The position numbers were made by a program, and so were the translations under genes. The notes under the pieces are model-generated. The model made no database searches, was not told where the DNA came from, and worked only from the letters and a program-made list of their open reading frames with translations. Positions 35,777 through 44,900 of a stretch of 64,000 bases of DNA are shown in pieces (position 1 is the stretch's first letter; every line of letters begins with the position of its first letter). The stretch covers positions 1 to 64,000 of the forward strand of contig JAXLWB010000046.1 in the NCBI GenBank assembly GCA_046328715.1. The letters run 5' to 3'. The stretch comes from JAXLWB01 sp046328715 (GTDB lineage: Bacteria > Chloroflexota > Anaerolineae > Caldilineales > Caldilineaceae).

Positions 35777-36565
35777 ATGCGTCCCAATAAACTACGTACC
35801 CTGCTCCAACAGAACAAGCCGAGCTTTAGCACCCATGTTCACAGCACCTGGCCCTCGGTCATTGAGGCGATCGGGCACACTGGACTCTATGACTATGTGG
35901 AGTTTGTGGCCGAGTATGGCCCCTACACGCTGCACGATCTCGATGATCTCTGCCGGGCAGCCGAGCTATACGACCTGGGCATGATGATCAAGGTGGACTT
36001 AGAGCCGCATCGTTTTGTAGCACAACGGGCGATTGGCTCCGGTTTTCAAAGCGTGCTCTTTGCCGATTGCCACAATGTCGAAGAAGCCCGTCAATGCATT
36101 CTCTCCGTCCGCCCCGACACCACGGAAGATGGCGGCGGTCATGGCGTGGGCTGGCGGCGTTTTGCCTATATGGGCTATGGTGGCACGCCGGAATATGTGC
36201 AGGCGCTGCGCGATGTAGTGGTGGTGTTAATGATTGAAAAGAAAGGTGCAGTCGAGCAGCTCGAAGAAATCCTGGCCCTGCCCGGTCTCGATATGATCCA
36301 ATGGGGCGGTGCCGACTATAGCATGAGTGTGGGCATGGCTGGACGGCGTAGCTCGCCAGAGATTGTTGCCACCGAGAAGTATGTGATCGAGACTGCGATC
36401 AAAATGGGCATTCCACCCCGGGCCGAGATCAGCACACCGGATGAGGCGCGTTATTATATGGATCTGGGCGTCCGTCACTTTTGCATTGGCACCGATCTGG
36501 GGATCCTCTTCCAATGGTGGAAAGACAATGGCAGCGATCTGCGCAAACTGGTAGAACATGCTTGA
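35777..36565 (+). CDS. HpcH/HpaI-type class II aldolase
   Basis: 262 residues from MRPNKLRTLL. AAGGAAAGG lies just before the ATG and decides it; the frame opens further upstream inside repeats. FSTHVHSTWPSVIEAIG, YDYVEFVAEYGPYTL, MIKVDLEPHR and IEKKGAVEQLEEILALPGLDMIQWGGADYSMSVG match the HpcH/HpaI aldolase/citrate lyase family, including the metal-binding acidic residues. It should cleave a 4-hydroxy-2-oxo acid to pyruvate and an aldehyde, or a related substrate. Its stop overlaps the MFS start by 8 nt (ATGCTTGA), so the two are translationally coupled. Confidence 0.87.
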   Translation: MRPNKLRTLLQQNKPSFSTHVHSTWPSVIEAIGHTGLYDYVEFVAEYGPYTLHDLDDLCRAAELYDLGMMIKVDLEPHRFVAQRAIGSGFQSVLFADCHNVEEARQCILSVRPDTTEDGGGHGVGWRRFAYMGYGGTPEYVQALRDVVVVLMIEKKGAVEQLEEILALPGLDMIQWGGADYSMSVGMAGRRSSPEIVATEKYVIETAIKMGIPPRAEISTPDEARYYMDLGVRHFCIGTDLGILFQWWKDNGSDLRKLVEHA

Positions 36566-37793
36566 TCGGCTGCCCGTCCATCGCCTGCGTCAGTTAAGCA
36601 GCCATCTTGAGTTGATTCTGGTTGGGGTTTTGCCACCACTCGTACGGCGAAACATGTACATCGAGTTGGTCGGTTCACTGGCCTACGGTGTGCTCTATAC
36701 CAGTGGCATCGCCTTTGTGCCAGTGGTGTTGCGGCGTACTGGGGCAAGCGAAACGATGCTGGCGATCTACGTAGCGTCACAGTTTATCGGCTCGCTCCTT
36801 TCTTCACTTAGCATTCCCCTGATGCAACGCTGGAAGACAAAGCCGGTGGTATTGACTTGCTGGTTTTTGTCGCGTGCCTCGTTTGCGCTTTGGGCTTTCA
36901 TTGTCAATCCACTATGGATGTTGGCAGTTGGTGCCTTCTTTTGGACATTGGAACCCTTTACTGGGCCGGGGTACACACGCATTTTGCAGTTGATCTATCC
37001 GACTGAGGTGCGTGGCAAAGTGATGGGCGTGGTACGCGTCGGACGTGGCATGTTGATGTTATTACTGGCACCGCTGGCCGGTTGGGCGCTTGATCAATGG
37101 GGCTACCGTTCACTCTTTCCCATCGCTGCGGCGATGGGAATTGTTTCAACCTTGACCTTTAGCCGCGTACAGTTCAAAGAAGAAGAACTCTCACAGCAAC
37201 AAGGTCGGAACGCGCCGCGCCTTGATCAGATTTTACGCACGGATCGACGTTATACTTTCTTTTTGATTACCTTTACCATCTTTGGCATTGGCACGCTGCT
37301 CTCCTGGACAATCTACCCGCTGGTTCAGGTGGATCGACTGCATCTTTCCTATTCACAATTGGGTTGGCTGGAGATGGTCAGCTCACTCTTTTGGCTGCTC
37401 GGCTTTATTCTCTTTGGGCAGATTGTGGATCGCTATGGTGGAATCACTGCGTTGCAAGTGACCACTGCCATTGCGATTGTGATTCCAACCACCTACATCT
37501 TTGCCCGCAATGGGTGGATGTTGATCCCAGCCTATGTTGCGCAAGGCTTGGTGAATGCCGGTTTCGATTTAGGGCCGATCAGCGCCGTGCTACAACTGGC
37601 CAAGCCCAATCAGGTGATGGAATATGCTGCCTTACAAAGCACTATGATCGGCCTGCGCGGCATCGTGATTCCTTTGGTCAGTGTCGGGCTGCTGCACATC
37701 GGAGTTCCCTTTAGTGGCGTCTTTGGGCTGAGTGTTTTCTTTATGGTCGTAGCATTAACGATGTTTAGACGAGTACAGAAACTGACAAGATGA
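36558..37793 (+). CDS. MFS transporter
   Basis: 411 residues with about 10-12 membrane segments and the MFS pattern of two six-helix halves. LVGSLAYGVLYTSGIAFVPVVLRRTG, ASQFIGSLLSSLSIPLMQRW and FGQIVDRYGGITALQ are typical. It starts within the aldolase gene by an ATGCTTGA overlap, which ties transporter and aldolase in one operon and makes uptake of the cluster's substrate its likely job (inference). A palindrome overlaps its stop codon. Confidence 0.85.
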   Translation: MLDRLPVHRLRQLSSHLELILVGVLPPLVRRNMYIELVGSLAYGVLYTSGIAFVPVVLRRTGASETMLAIYVASQFIGSLLSSLSIPLMQRWKTKPVVLTCWFLSRASFALWAFIVNPLWMLAVGAFFWTLEPFTGPGYTRILQLIYPTEVRGKVMGVVRVGRGMLMLLLAPLAGWALDQWGYRSLFPIAAAMGIVSTLTFSRVQFKEEELSQQQGRNAPRLDQILRTDRRYTFFLITFTIFGIGTLLSWTIYPLVQVDRLHLSYSQLGWLEMVSSLFWLLGFILFGQIVDRYGGITALQVTTAIAIVIPTTYIFARNGWMLIPAYVAQGLVNAGFDLGPISAVLQLAKPNQVMEYAALQSTMIGLRGIVIPLVSVGLLHIGVPFSGVFGLSVFFMVVALTMFRRVQKLTR

Positions 37794-37840
37794 AAGAATC
37801 ATTGTTTCATCGCTTCATCCTGTCATCCTGTCATCTTGTC
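37784..37840. repeat. GACAAGATGA/TCATCTTGTC palindrome overlapping a stop codon
   Basis: GACAAGATGA (37784-37793) contains the MFS stop codon and pairs with TCATCTTGTC (37831-37840); CATCCTGTCATCCTGTCATC lies between. It belongs to the same word family as 29083-29150. It could act as a terminator or processing hairpin. Confidence 0.5.
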
Positions 37841-37860
37841 TTTCTAAGAAAGAAGAGGCT

Positions 37861-38838
37861 ATGGATTATATCAATTTCGGCGGCGCGGGGGTCAAGGTAA
37901 GCCGTCTGGCATTGGGGTTAGGGTTGCGTGGGCAATCAGACGAGGTGGCGGCCCAACGATTGGTGGAATATGCGATTGACCAGGGCATCAACGTGATCGA
38001 TTGCGCCAATGTCTATGCACCGATGGATCAGCAACGGAATGCGGGACGGGCCGAGGAGATTGTCGGGCGGGCGATTCAAGGTAAACGGGATGACCTCTTT
38101 TTGACTACGAAAGTCGCCGGGCGCATTGGTCCCGGTCCAAATGACCAGGGGCTTTCCCGTTATGCCATTCTGCGCGAGATTGACCGTTCGCTCAAGCGTC
38201 TCAACACCGACCATGTTGATCTCTACCTGGTCCACGTCTACGATTCATCCACGCCCCTAGAAGAGACGATGCGGGCGCTGGATGATGTCGTGCGTTCGGG
38301 CAAGGCACGTTATGTTGGTTGTTGCAATTTTGCCGCTTGGCAGGTCTGTCGTGGACTATGGATTGCCGACAAGCTCAACAGCGCACCCTTCCTGTGCGTA
38401 CAAAATCCCTACAGCATGCTTCACCGCCACCTCGAACGAGAGATGTTTGGCTTGGTCAAGGATCGGGGCTTGGGGATTATGGCCTACAGCCCGCTGGCCG
38501 TTGGCTTGTTGAGCAATGCCTATCAACCTGGTCAACCGCCGCCCGCAGGCTCATTGTGGGCAACCCATCGCAAAGAGTACTATGACAAGCTGATGCAGGG
38601 GCCGGTCGCCACTGTACTGAACACCTTACATCAATGTGCAGCCGAACTGGGCAAAACGCCCGCTCAAATTGCCATTGCCTGGGTACTTTCTCATCCGGAA
38701 ATCACACTGGCCATCAGTGGGGCCGATACTCGCGAACACCTGGACGACGTATTGGGTGGCGTTGGCTGGGCACTCGATCCGGCCATTCGCCAAAAGCTAG
38801 ACGATATGTCGGATGAGGTGACGATTGGGGTGATGTAG
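37861..38838 (+). CDS. Aldo/keto reductase
   Basis: 325 residues, full length. The catalytic tetrad is D47, Y52, K84 and H125 (IDCANVY, LTTKVAG, LYLVHVYD). NFAAWQVCRGL and the C-terminal PAQIAIAWVLSHPEITLAISGA match the NADP-binding end of the AKR barrel. It reduces aldehydes or ketones, or works in reverse, with NADPH. It ends the plus-strand run begun at 33859 and lies 67 nt after the MFS gene, with a palindrome in the gap, so it may have a separate transcript. The substrate is not readable. Confidence 0.9.
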   Translation: MDYINFGGAGVKVSRLALGLGLRGQSDEVAAQRLVEYAIDQGINVIDCANVYAPMDQQRNAGRAEEIVGRAIQGKRDDLFLTTKVAGRIGPGPNDQGLSRYAILREIDRSLKRLNTDHVDLYLVHVYDSSTPLEETMRALDDVVRSGKARYVGCCNFAAWQVCRGLWIADKLNSAPFLCVQNPYSMLHRHLEREMFGLVKDRGLGIMAYSPLAVGLLSNAYQPGQPPPAGSLWATHRKEYYDKLMQGPVATVLNTLHQCAAELGKTPAQIAIAWVLSHPEITLAISGADTREHLDDVLGGVGWALDPAIRQKLDDMSDEVTIGVM

Positions 38839-38869
38839 ACTCGATAGTTTATGCACCTACGTATGGGAT

Positions 38870-38907
38870 GTAACTGGTAATTGCGTAATTACCCAATTAC
38901 CAGTTAC
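38870..38907. terminator. Hairpin between convergent genes
   Basis: GTAACTGGTAATTG (38870-38883) and CAATTACCAGTTAC (38894-38907) are perfect 14-bp arms with a 10-nt loop between the convergent aldo/keto reductase and Rieske genes. It is a likely bidirectional terminator or palindromic element; no clear T-run follows. Confidence 0.55.
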
Positions 38908-38913
38908 CTGCTG

Positions 38914-39288
38914 CTAAACATATAAGATAATCTCATTTCCTTCTTGCTGTACTAGATAGGTTTTTACACGCAAGCGTTCATCATAAAGCGCTTGGCCGGT
39001 GCGGATGTCGAACTCCCATTGGTGCCAGGGGCATTTGAGGATTTCGCCTTCGCGCTCGTGCTCTAAGTGCAGCGGCGTATCACCGATCACCAACGGGCGC
39101 AAACGTCCTTTGCAGAGTGGTCCACTTCGATGCGGACAAAGATTACGCAGCGCATAGAATTGCCCATTGACATTAAAGACCCCAATCTCACGGCCATCGA
39201 TTACCACCACTTTACGTTGACCTGCGGGTAGGTCGGCAACCGGAGAAACGACATGGCGGCGAGGAGGCGAGGATGTTGTTGTGTCCAT
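38914..39288 (-). CDS. Rieske [2Fe-2S] ferredoxin-like protein
   Basis: 124 residues. The cluster ligands are C51-P-H53 (CPHRSGPLC) and C86-x2-H89 (CPWHQWEFD), a complete Rieske motif. There is no membrane anchor or catalytic domain, so it resembles the small ferredoxin components of ring-hydroxylating dioxygenase systems or of nitrite-reductase-like NirD. It follows the amidohydrolase gene on the same strand 61 nt downstream, which suggests an operon and a shared role in aromatic or heterocycle breakdown (inference). No oxygenase alpha subunit is present in the window. Confidence 0.88.
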   Translation of the reverse strand: MDTTTSSPPRRHVVSPVADLPAGQRKVVVIDGREIGVFNVNGQFYALRNLCPHRSGPLCKGRLRPLVIGDTPLHLEHEREGEILKCPWHQWEFDIRTGQALYDERLRVKTYLVQQEGNEIILYV

Positions 39289-39299
39289 AATTGTATCAG

Positions 39300-39360
39300 A
39301 GATTGAAGATTGAGAGAATAGGAGATTAGAAACAATCGCTCCATCTCTTCTATTTCAATC
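39300..39360. repeat. Partial AATCTCC-family repeat
   Basis: GAGATTGAAGATTGAG and AGGAGATTAGAAACAATCGC lie between the amidohydrolase stop and the Rieske start. They share the AGGAGATTAG word with the full hairpins at 34694 and 58885, but the right arm here is degenerate. Confidence 0.35.
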
Positions 39361-40504
39361 GCTCCCCATAGAACGTCCGTGCATTCTCCACCATGATCCG
39401 CTGGCGTAGAGCTGGCTCAATATTGGTCAGAAACGTGCTGGGCTCATCCCAATCCCAGTGTGGATAATCACTGGCAAAGAGCAACGTCTCCTCGGCCCAC
39501 ATCCACTTCAAAAAGGTCTTGAGATCGGCTACGGATGGTGTATTAGGTAGTGGCTGCGAACCAAAGCGGATGTTCTGGCGCAGGTATTCACTCGGCAACT
39601 TCTTCACCCACGGGGTGTAATCACGCAATCCCTTCCAATCGCCATCCATGTGCCACATCAGCCCCGGCACCCAAAAGACATCGTGCTCGATAAAGAGAAA
39701 CTTGAAGGTAGGAAACTTCTCAAAGACCCCTTCGCAGATCAGGCTGGAAACGTGAGCCATTGCGATCTGCGGGCGCGCCATGCGCATCTCTAGATAATAG
39801 GTTGGAAAACCAGCAGCGGTCGGCGGAGCGGAGATGCCCGCACCTTCGGCACCAAAGTGGACACACATCGGCAGGCCATGCCGCTCGCAGGCGGCGTAGA
39901 TCGGATGGTAAAAGCGATTGCCAAAGGGCATCCGTGCGCCTGCAGGCATTAAGACTTGCACAAAGGCCCGATTGTCAGCTAGGCGTTCAATCTCGGCTAC
40001 TGCCAGTTGCGGATCCTGTGGGGCAATGTGGATCGAGGCGCGAATGCGTGGGTCATGGCTTACCCAATGAGCAAGTGTCCAATCGTTAAACGCACTACAG
40101 TAGGCAGCCGCATAGTCGGGATCGGGATGGACGGCGGCAGAATAAGGTCCGCCAGTCAGCACCGCAATGGTTAGGTTATATTTGTCGATATGGCGTTCGA
40201 CCAAGACAGCGGGATCGGTGGCAGGGTTGATATCCTTGCCATCCCACAGGTCGTGGCGTGCCCCGTGACCTGGCATGTTGGTATAGCCGATGCCTGGCAT
40301 CATGCTACCGAAATCTTTGATATATTCGACATATTGACGAGGCAGATAGGGGAAGAGTACATCCGGCTTGTCGGATTGGTGATGAACATCGACATCAATC
40401 ACGGCTAAGGCCGGCTGACTCACTTTACGTGTGGCGGTCTTTTCCTGCGGGGTGTGACCATTTGTGTGCAAACGGGATTGCTCGGTATGCATCGAAGTTG
40501 TCAT
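39350..40504 (-). CDS. Amidohydrolase-2 family metal-dependent hydrolase/decarboxylase
   Basis: 384 residues from MTTSMHTEQSRLH. AGGAG lies 7 nt before this ATG; longer frames lack a site. The TIM-barrel pattern shows AVIDVDVHHQSDKPD near the N-terminus, MCVHFGAEG, IAMAHVSSLICEG, FLFIEHDVFWVPG and LLFASDYPHWDWDEP. The last, with SDYPHWD, is typical of the ACMSD-like decarboxylase/hydrolase branch. Probable action is non-oxidative decarboxylation or hydrolysis of an aromatic or heterocyclic acid. It is transcribed with the Rieske gene, divergent from a DUF3307 gene. Confidence 0.87.
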   Translation of the reverse strand: MTTSMHTEQSRLHTNGHTPQEKTATRKVSQPALAVIDVDVHHQSDKPDVLFPYLPRQYVEYIKDFGSMMPGIGYTNMPGHGARHDLWDGKDINPATDPAVLVERHIDKYNLTIAVLTGGPYSAAVHPDPDYAAAYCSAFNDWTLAHWVSHDPRIRASIHIAPQDPQLAVAEIERLADNRAFVQVLMPAGARMPFGNRFYHPIYAACERHGLPMCVHFGAEGAGISAPPTAAGFPTYYLEMRMARPQIAMAHVSSLICEGVFEKFPTFKFLFIEHDVFWVPGLMWHMDGDWKGLRDYTPWVKKLPSEYLRQNIRFGSQPLPNTPSVADLKTFLKWMWAEETLLFASDYPHWDWDEPSTFLTNIEPALRQRIMVENARTFYGERLK

Positions 40505-40572
40505 GAGTGTCTCCTGGCCTAATTGAGCCATATTAGGTAACGATGTGGTAACGAAAACAGGCAAATTCCTTA

Positions 40573-40601
40573 TTGATCAACATAATTTTTTAGTGTATAT
40601 T
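40573..40601 (+). promoter_or_regulatory. Promoter of DUF3307 copy 2
   Basis: TTGATC (40573-40578), a 17-nt spacer and TATATT (40596-40601) on the plus strand, 51 nt before the ATG at 40653. The -35 lies in the palindrome TTGATCAA. The region is AT-rich compared with its neighbours. Confidence 0.45.
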
Positions 40602-40652
40602 AATAATGTTTCTCAAAAAGCTCATAACATATTTGCCAAGATTTACTATGAA

Positions 40653-41207
40653 ATGGAACTGCTGACTACACTACTCCTCGCCCATTTTCTTGCTGATTTT
40701 CCCCTACAAACCAATTCAATGGCGGCATGGAAGAGTAAATCTAGTGCAATGCTGTTGCTCCATGTAGTGGTTCATGTCATCGTTTTGTGGAGTTTGCTGG
40801 GTCTGAAAGTAGAGTTGTTGCCTCTCGTTCTAACGTTAGGTGTTGCGCATTGGCTTGTTGATTGGTCGAAACCTCGTCTGCCTACGATGGAGGCAGTGCG
40901 AGCCTTTATTCTCGATCAATGTGTGCATGTCCTCTGCCTGCTAGTAGCGGCAAGAATTGGATGTACATTCTACCATTTTCGTTCGTATGCGGTCATCTCG
41001 ACGCCTTTACTCCATACCTCACTCCTGATCAGTTTTGGACTTGGGGTGATGGTCTATTATTGGCTGTGGACGAGCACACTAAACGACGAAACGATCCAGC
41101 GCCACAGGTATCTGCGTTGGGGGCATGAACAACTGCTCATGTTTGAGCAATGGACTGGTTATGGTTTAGTTTGTATGATTTTTTTCGGGGCTTTCTTCAA
41201 GCAGTAA
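40653..41207 (+). CDS. DUF3307 family membrane protein (copy 2)
   Basis: 184 residues from MELLTTLLLAHFLADFPLQT. The family signature is at the N-terminus, followed by about four more hydrophobic segments, and the C-terminus has HRYLRWGHEQLLMFEQW. It is the paralog of the protein at 25843-26430, sharing MELLT, LADFPLQTN, the LDQ-H motif and the RWG..LL..EQ tail. The ATG was chosen because conservation begins there; upstream codons are AT-rich and unlike the family. No ribosome site is obvious. Function unknown. Confidence 0.75.
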   Translation: MELLTTLLLAHFLADFPLQTNSMAAWKSKSSAMLLLHVVVHVIVLWSLLGLKVELLPLVLTLGVAHWLVDWSKPRLPTMEAVRAFILDQCVHVLCLLVAARIGCTFYHFRSYAVISTPLLHTSLLISFGLGVMVYYWLWTSTLNDETIQRHRYLRWGHEQLLMFEQWTGYGLVCMIFFGAFFKQ

Positions 41208-41496
41208 ATTAGAGCATACGCAAGTTTCAAAACCAAATCGATCCATTACCTAAACCCGGCACAATACAAGGCTGGCGCTTTCTTATGCACTCCATCTGCT
41301 GCGCAAGAATATCACCTTTGTATGTGTGCAATTTTTACATGCTGTGCACTTGTCGATTCAAACAGGCCGAACGCAACCAAATTATTCCGTGAAATGCGTG
41401 TCATGAATTGTCAATGAAGTCACCGCTTTTGCCAGAGCCTTATTCAGAGCGAATGGCAACAAGAAGAGCATATGCAAGTGTAAGAGGAAATAAATA
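41208..41496. other. Gene-free stretch before pseudo-receiver gene
   Basis: No gene, convincing hairpin or clear promoter is visible in these 289 bases. AGAGGAAATAAATA just before 41497 gives a ribosome site for the next gene. Confidence 0.5.
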
Positions 41497-41982
41497 ATGA
41501 ACAACAGCACTTATGAAGTGTTCCAGGACAAATTCGTTTTAATTGTTGAGCCGACAACATCGACTCGGACTAAGCTGGTCAAGGCCTTTAATAGTATAGG
41601 CATTCACGTGTTGGCTGCCGAATGTGCAAAAGACGCACTCGAGATGGTAGACCATTTCAAGGTGCCAGCCTTGGCAATTATCGAGCTGGTACTCCCAGAT
41701 ATGACTGGGGTGCAATTAGCAACCACCCTCTGTGAAGTTTACCCTTGTCCAATTATTTTTACAACCAGCAACCCTGAACCTTCCCAGATTGCCAAGTTGC
41801 TCGACCTGGTAGCGGACGATGTGGTCTGCAAACCGTGTGATGCGCGAGAAGTAGCAGCCCGCGCAGCCCGCATTTTGGAGCGACGACATCGCCAATCACA
41901 ATTTTCCAACCCGCCTCCAATCAATCGCCCTCGAATCCCGAATCAACGACGACTACGCGAGCAACCGATGTTTAGGCAGTAG
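41497..41982 (+). CDS. Stand-alone pseudo-receiver (response regulator fold, Asp-to-Glu)
   Basis: 161 residues with a single receiver domain (about 12-128) and a basic tail rich in Arg and Pro. The fold pattern VLIVEP...ALAIIELVLPDMTG...IIFTTS...VVCKPCD is complete, but the phosphoacceptor Asp is Glu (E63) and the usual acidic pair is E18-P19. T89/T90 and K112 are kept. It therefore probably cannot be phosphorylated and may mimic the phosphorylated state. GAGG lies about 9 nt before the ATG. Its end overlaps the end of the convergent STAND regulator by 11 nt. No output domain is fused. Confidence 0.82.
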   Translation: MNNSTYEVFQDKFVLIVEPTTSTRTKLVKAFNSIGIHVLAAECAKDALEMVDHFKVPALAIIELVLPDMTGVQLATTLCEVYPCPIIFTTSNPEPSQIAKLLDLVADDVVCKPCDAREVAARAARILERRHRQSQFSNPPPINRPRIPNQRRLREQPMFRQ

Positions 41983-44900
41983 TAGAACGTGCCGTTGTGA
42001 TCTGAAGCGCGCTCCAGGCATCCACAAGCAATTTGTGCGCGGCCACATTCTGGAGAAAGCGTGTTCGTGCCAATCCGCTCTGGATCTTTTCGGCGCGCTT
42101 CATCAGGATTTGGTATGCTTGGTCCAACCACAAAGAAGCATCCGCATTCTCTGTGGCGTGAAGATATTGATAATAAGTCGCCATGACCAACATCGGCTCT
42201 TCCAAACTTTCTAGTCCATCTGTTTGCAAAAAGGCAGCAATGGTGGCTGCATAATCCGCAACCGATTGGGTTAGTTGCCCGGTTTGCAAACCGAGCTGTA
42301 CCAAACCAGCAAGTGGTTCAATTTCCATAAATAGCATCTTGAGCTTCTGAGCGATCTGCAATGCTTCCTGATAGGCACTGTTCGCTTCTTCATAGCGGCG
42401 CAGCATTGCCAGTGCATAGCCTTGTGCCACCCAAGCATACCGTTGCATAGAGAGATTCTGGGTATCTTGACTGACCCTAAGTGCTTGGTTAGCATAATCC
42501 AAAGCAGCTTCGTAGTCACCCATATGTTGGGTGTGCATTGCCAGATTGACGAGTACGACAGTCTGCTGGGGTCTTGCACCTAATTCTTGCCAGATCTGTA
42601 AACATTGCTCACTATAGTGATAGGCCGATGCATAGTCACCGAGATAATCAGACGAAATCCCCAAATTTCCGAGTACTCGCGCCTGGTTGTTCCGATCTCC
42701 TGTTTCGCGAAAAACCTGGAGTGACTCTTGATAATAGGCCTGCGCTTGGACAAAATCGCCTAGCCTATCATAGGCAATTCCTAAGCCAGACAAATTGGTC
42801 GATTGCAAGCGCAATGAGCCCATCTCTTGAGCGATCCGTAACGCCTGCTCGTATAAGGGGCGGCTCTCGACGATTTTGCCAGTGAGGGTAAAGATCCGCG
42901 CCAGAAAATTTAGCAGCTCACATTCTATCTCGGGAAACTGGTGGTGCCGAGCAAGGCCAATTCCTTCTTCGCCATACCGTTGTGCCTCATCAAACTGGTT
43001 GTCGAGCAAAGCAAGATTTCCCAACCAGAGCAGGCATCTCACTTCGATCCGTTTTTCATCAGTTTGACGGGCGAGTGTAAATGCTTGTTCCAAAAGCTGA
43101 TGCGCATTGGCACGTTCTTGCGCCATGAGATGCGAAACAGCCAGGCGGTACATCGCAATGGCGGTTAGGCGTGGTGATTGCAGCTTACTCGCAAGCACAA
43201 CTGCCTCTTCCGCTTTCGCAGCGGCTGACGCATATTCTGCTAGATTGACTAACAGTTGCGAGTACGAGCAGAACAACATACAGTAAGCTCTTTCCCGTGG
43301 CAGTGCGATTTCATTGGTTTCGGAAGCGCCCTCGCTTTGTATGGTTGCCAGTGCCGCCAAGAACTCTTTTTCCCCTTCGCGAAAGAAGCCAGCCAGATGG
43401 TAAAAGAGCGCCAATGCCTGGCTGCTTTGCTCCAGCAGTTCGTACTGCTTCTCGTCTACAGCCCAATGCCAGGCTGCCTGGACATTAGCAAGCTGGTGCT
43501 GAATGGTCGTAATAATCTGGTAGAAGACAGTACTTTGCCTGGCCTTTTCCAAGGCATTGACAGATTGCAAGTAGTAGTCCGCATGACGTTTTTGTACCTG
43601 GTAGCACAGATCAAGAGCCAACTCTTGCCTTCGATATGCGGCATAGTCACGGACAATTTCATGTAGGAAATAGACGGTTTGGCCCTCTCTGACCTCACTA
43701 TTAAGCCAGGATGTATCGATCATTTTTTGCAGCAACGGCGTTTCGTCAGCAAGATTCAAGATTATCTCTACTGCTTCTGCCGTAAAATGTTGACGAAAGA
43801 TCGAACAAAGCGCCAAAGCCTCCTGTTCAGTGTTCGTCAGCAGTCGCCATGAGCGATCTAGTACGGTGCGCAAGCTGCGATGTTCCAGTGGCAGATCATG
43901 TAAGTCGGTTGCCAGTGCGTTCGAAGTGTTTTGCAAAGCCTGCAAAATCTCGACTGGTGTGTAATGCTCGGTCTGCGCAGCCGCCAATTCTATCGCCAAT
44001 GGATTGCCATGGAGGGCGTTGCAGATTGCGGCAACCGTCGTATAGTTTGATCGGGTGAGCACAAAACCATCCGATGTGCGCATGGCCCGTTCCACAAAGA
44101 GTTGCATGCTGGGGAATGGCTCTACATGCAGATCGCCAGCAAACTCACCCGCCGAATTGGGGATGGGTAGCCCTTCCACACGCTGAATTGTCTCTGCCTG
44201 CAAATGGAGGCGTTGCCGTGATGTAACAAGCAGCTTTAGCTGTTTTGCGCGTTTGAGCAATTCCAGAATAAAGTCAACCCCGCCAATCAGCGTCTCAAAA
44301 TTATCCAGGATCAGCAGCAACGACTTTCGCTCGAAGTAATAGAGTGTCTGCTCCACCAACGACTCCTTGCCCACCAACTGGAGTCGCAATTCCTTGATCA
44401 GGGCCGAAGCAATGGCCAGTGCAGGTTCGGTCACAGACGGGTTAGCCAATGGAACAAACCAGACGCCATCGGGGAATGGCACCGACTGCGCTGTTGCCGC
44501 TTGCACTTCTTGCTGTTTGATGATTGCTTGCGCAGCCGACAATGCCAGACGAGTCTTGCCGATTCCCCCTTCGCCTAGCAGGACCAGGAGCGGAAGATCA
44601 GGATGGAGAATGTGCTGAACAACTTGTTCGATCTCTTGTTGGCGACCATAAAAGGGGGTAAAAAGGCGTGGCAGGTTATGTTTGGGAAGTGACAGCAGCG
44701 GCGTAACACTTTTTTGTTTGGGCTTGTACGGCAGTAGCTCAGCAATTTTGCATTGTAACTTCTTGACTTCTGTACGTTGCTTTTCCAGCCAGCTTAGAAA
44801 AGGTGCGCTATCAATCACATCAAAGCCATCCAGGAATTCGTAACCTAGCGTCGCTTCGAGCGTCTGCCATTCGGAAAGCTTCAGTGTGGCTGGATCGCGA

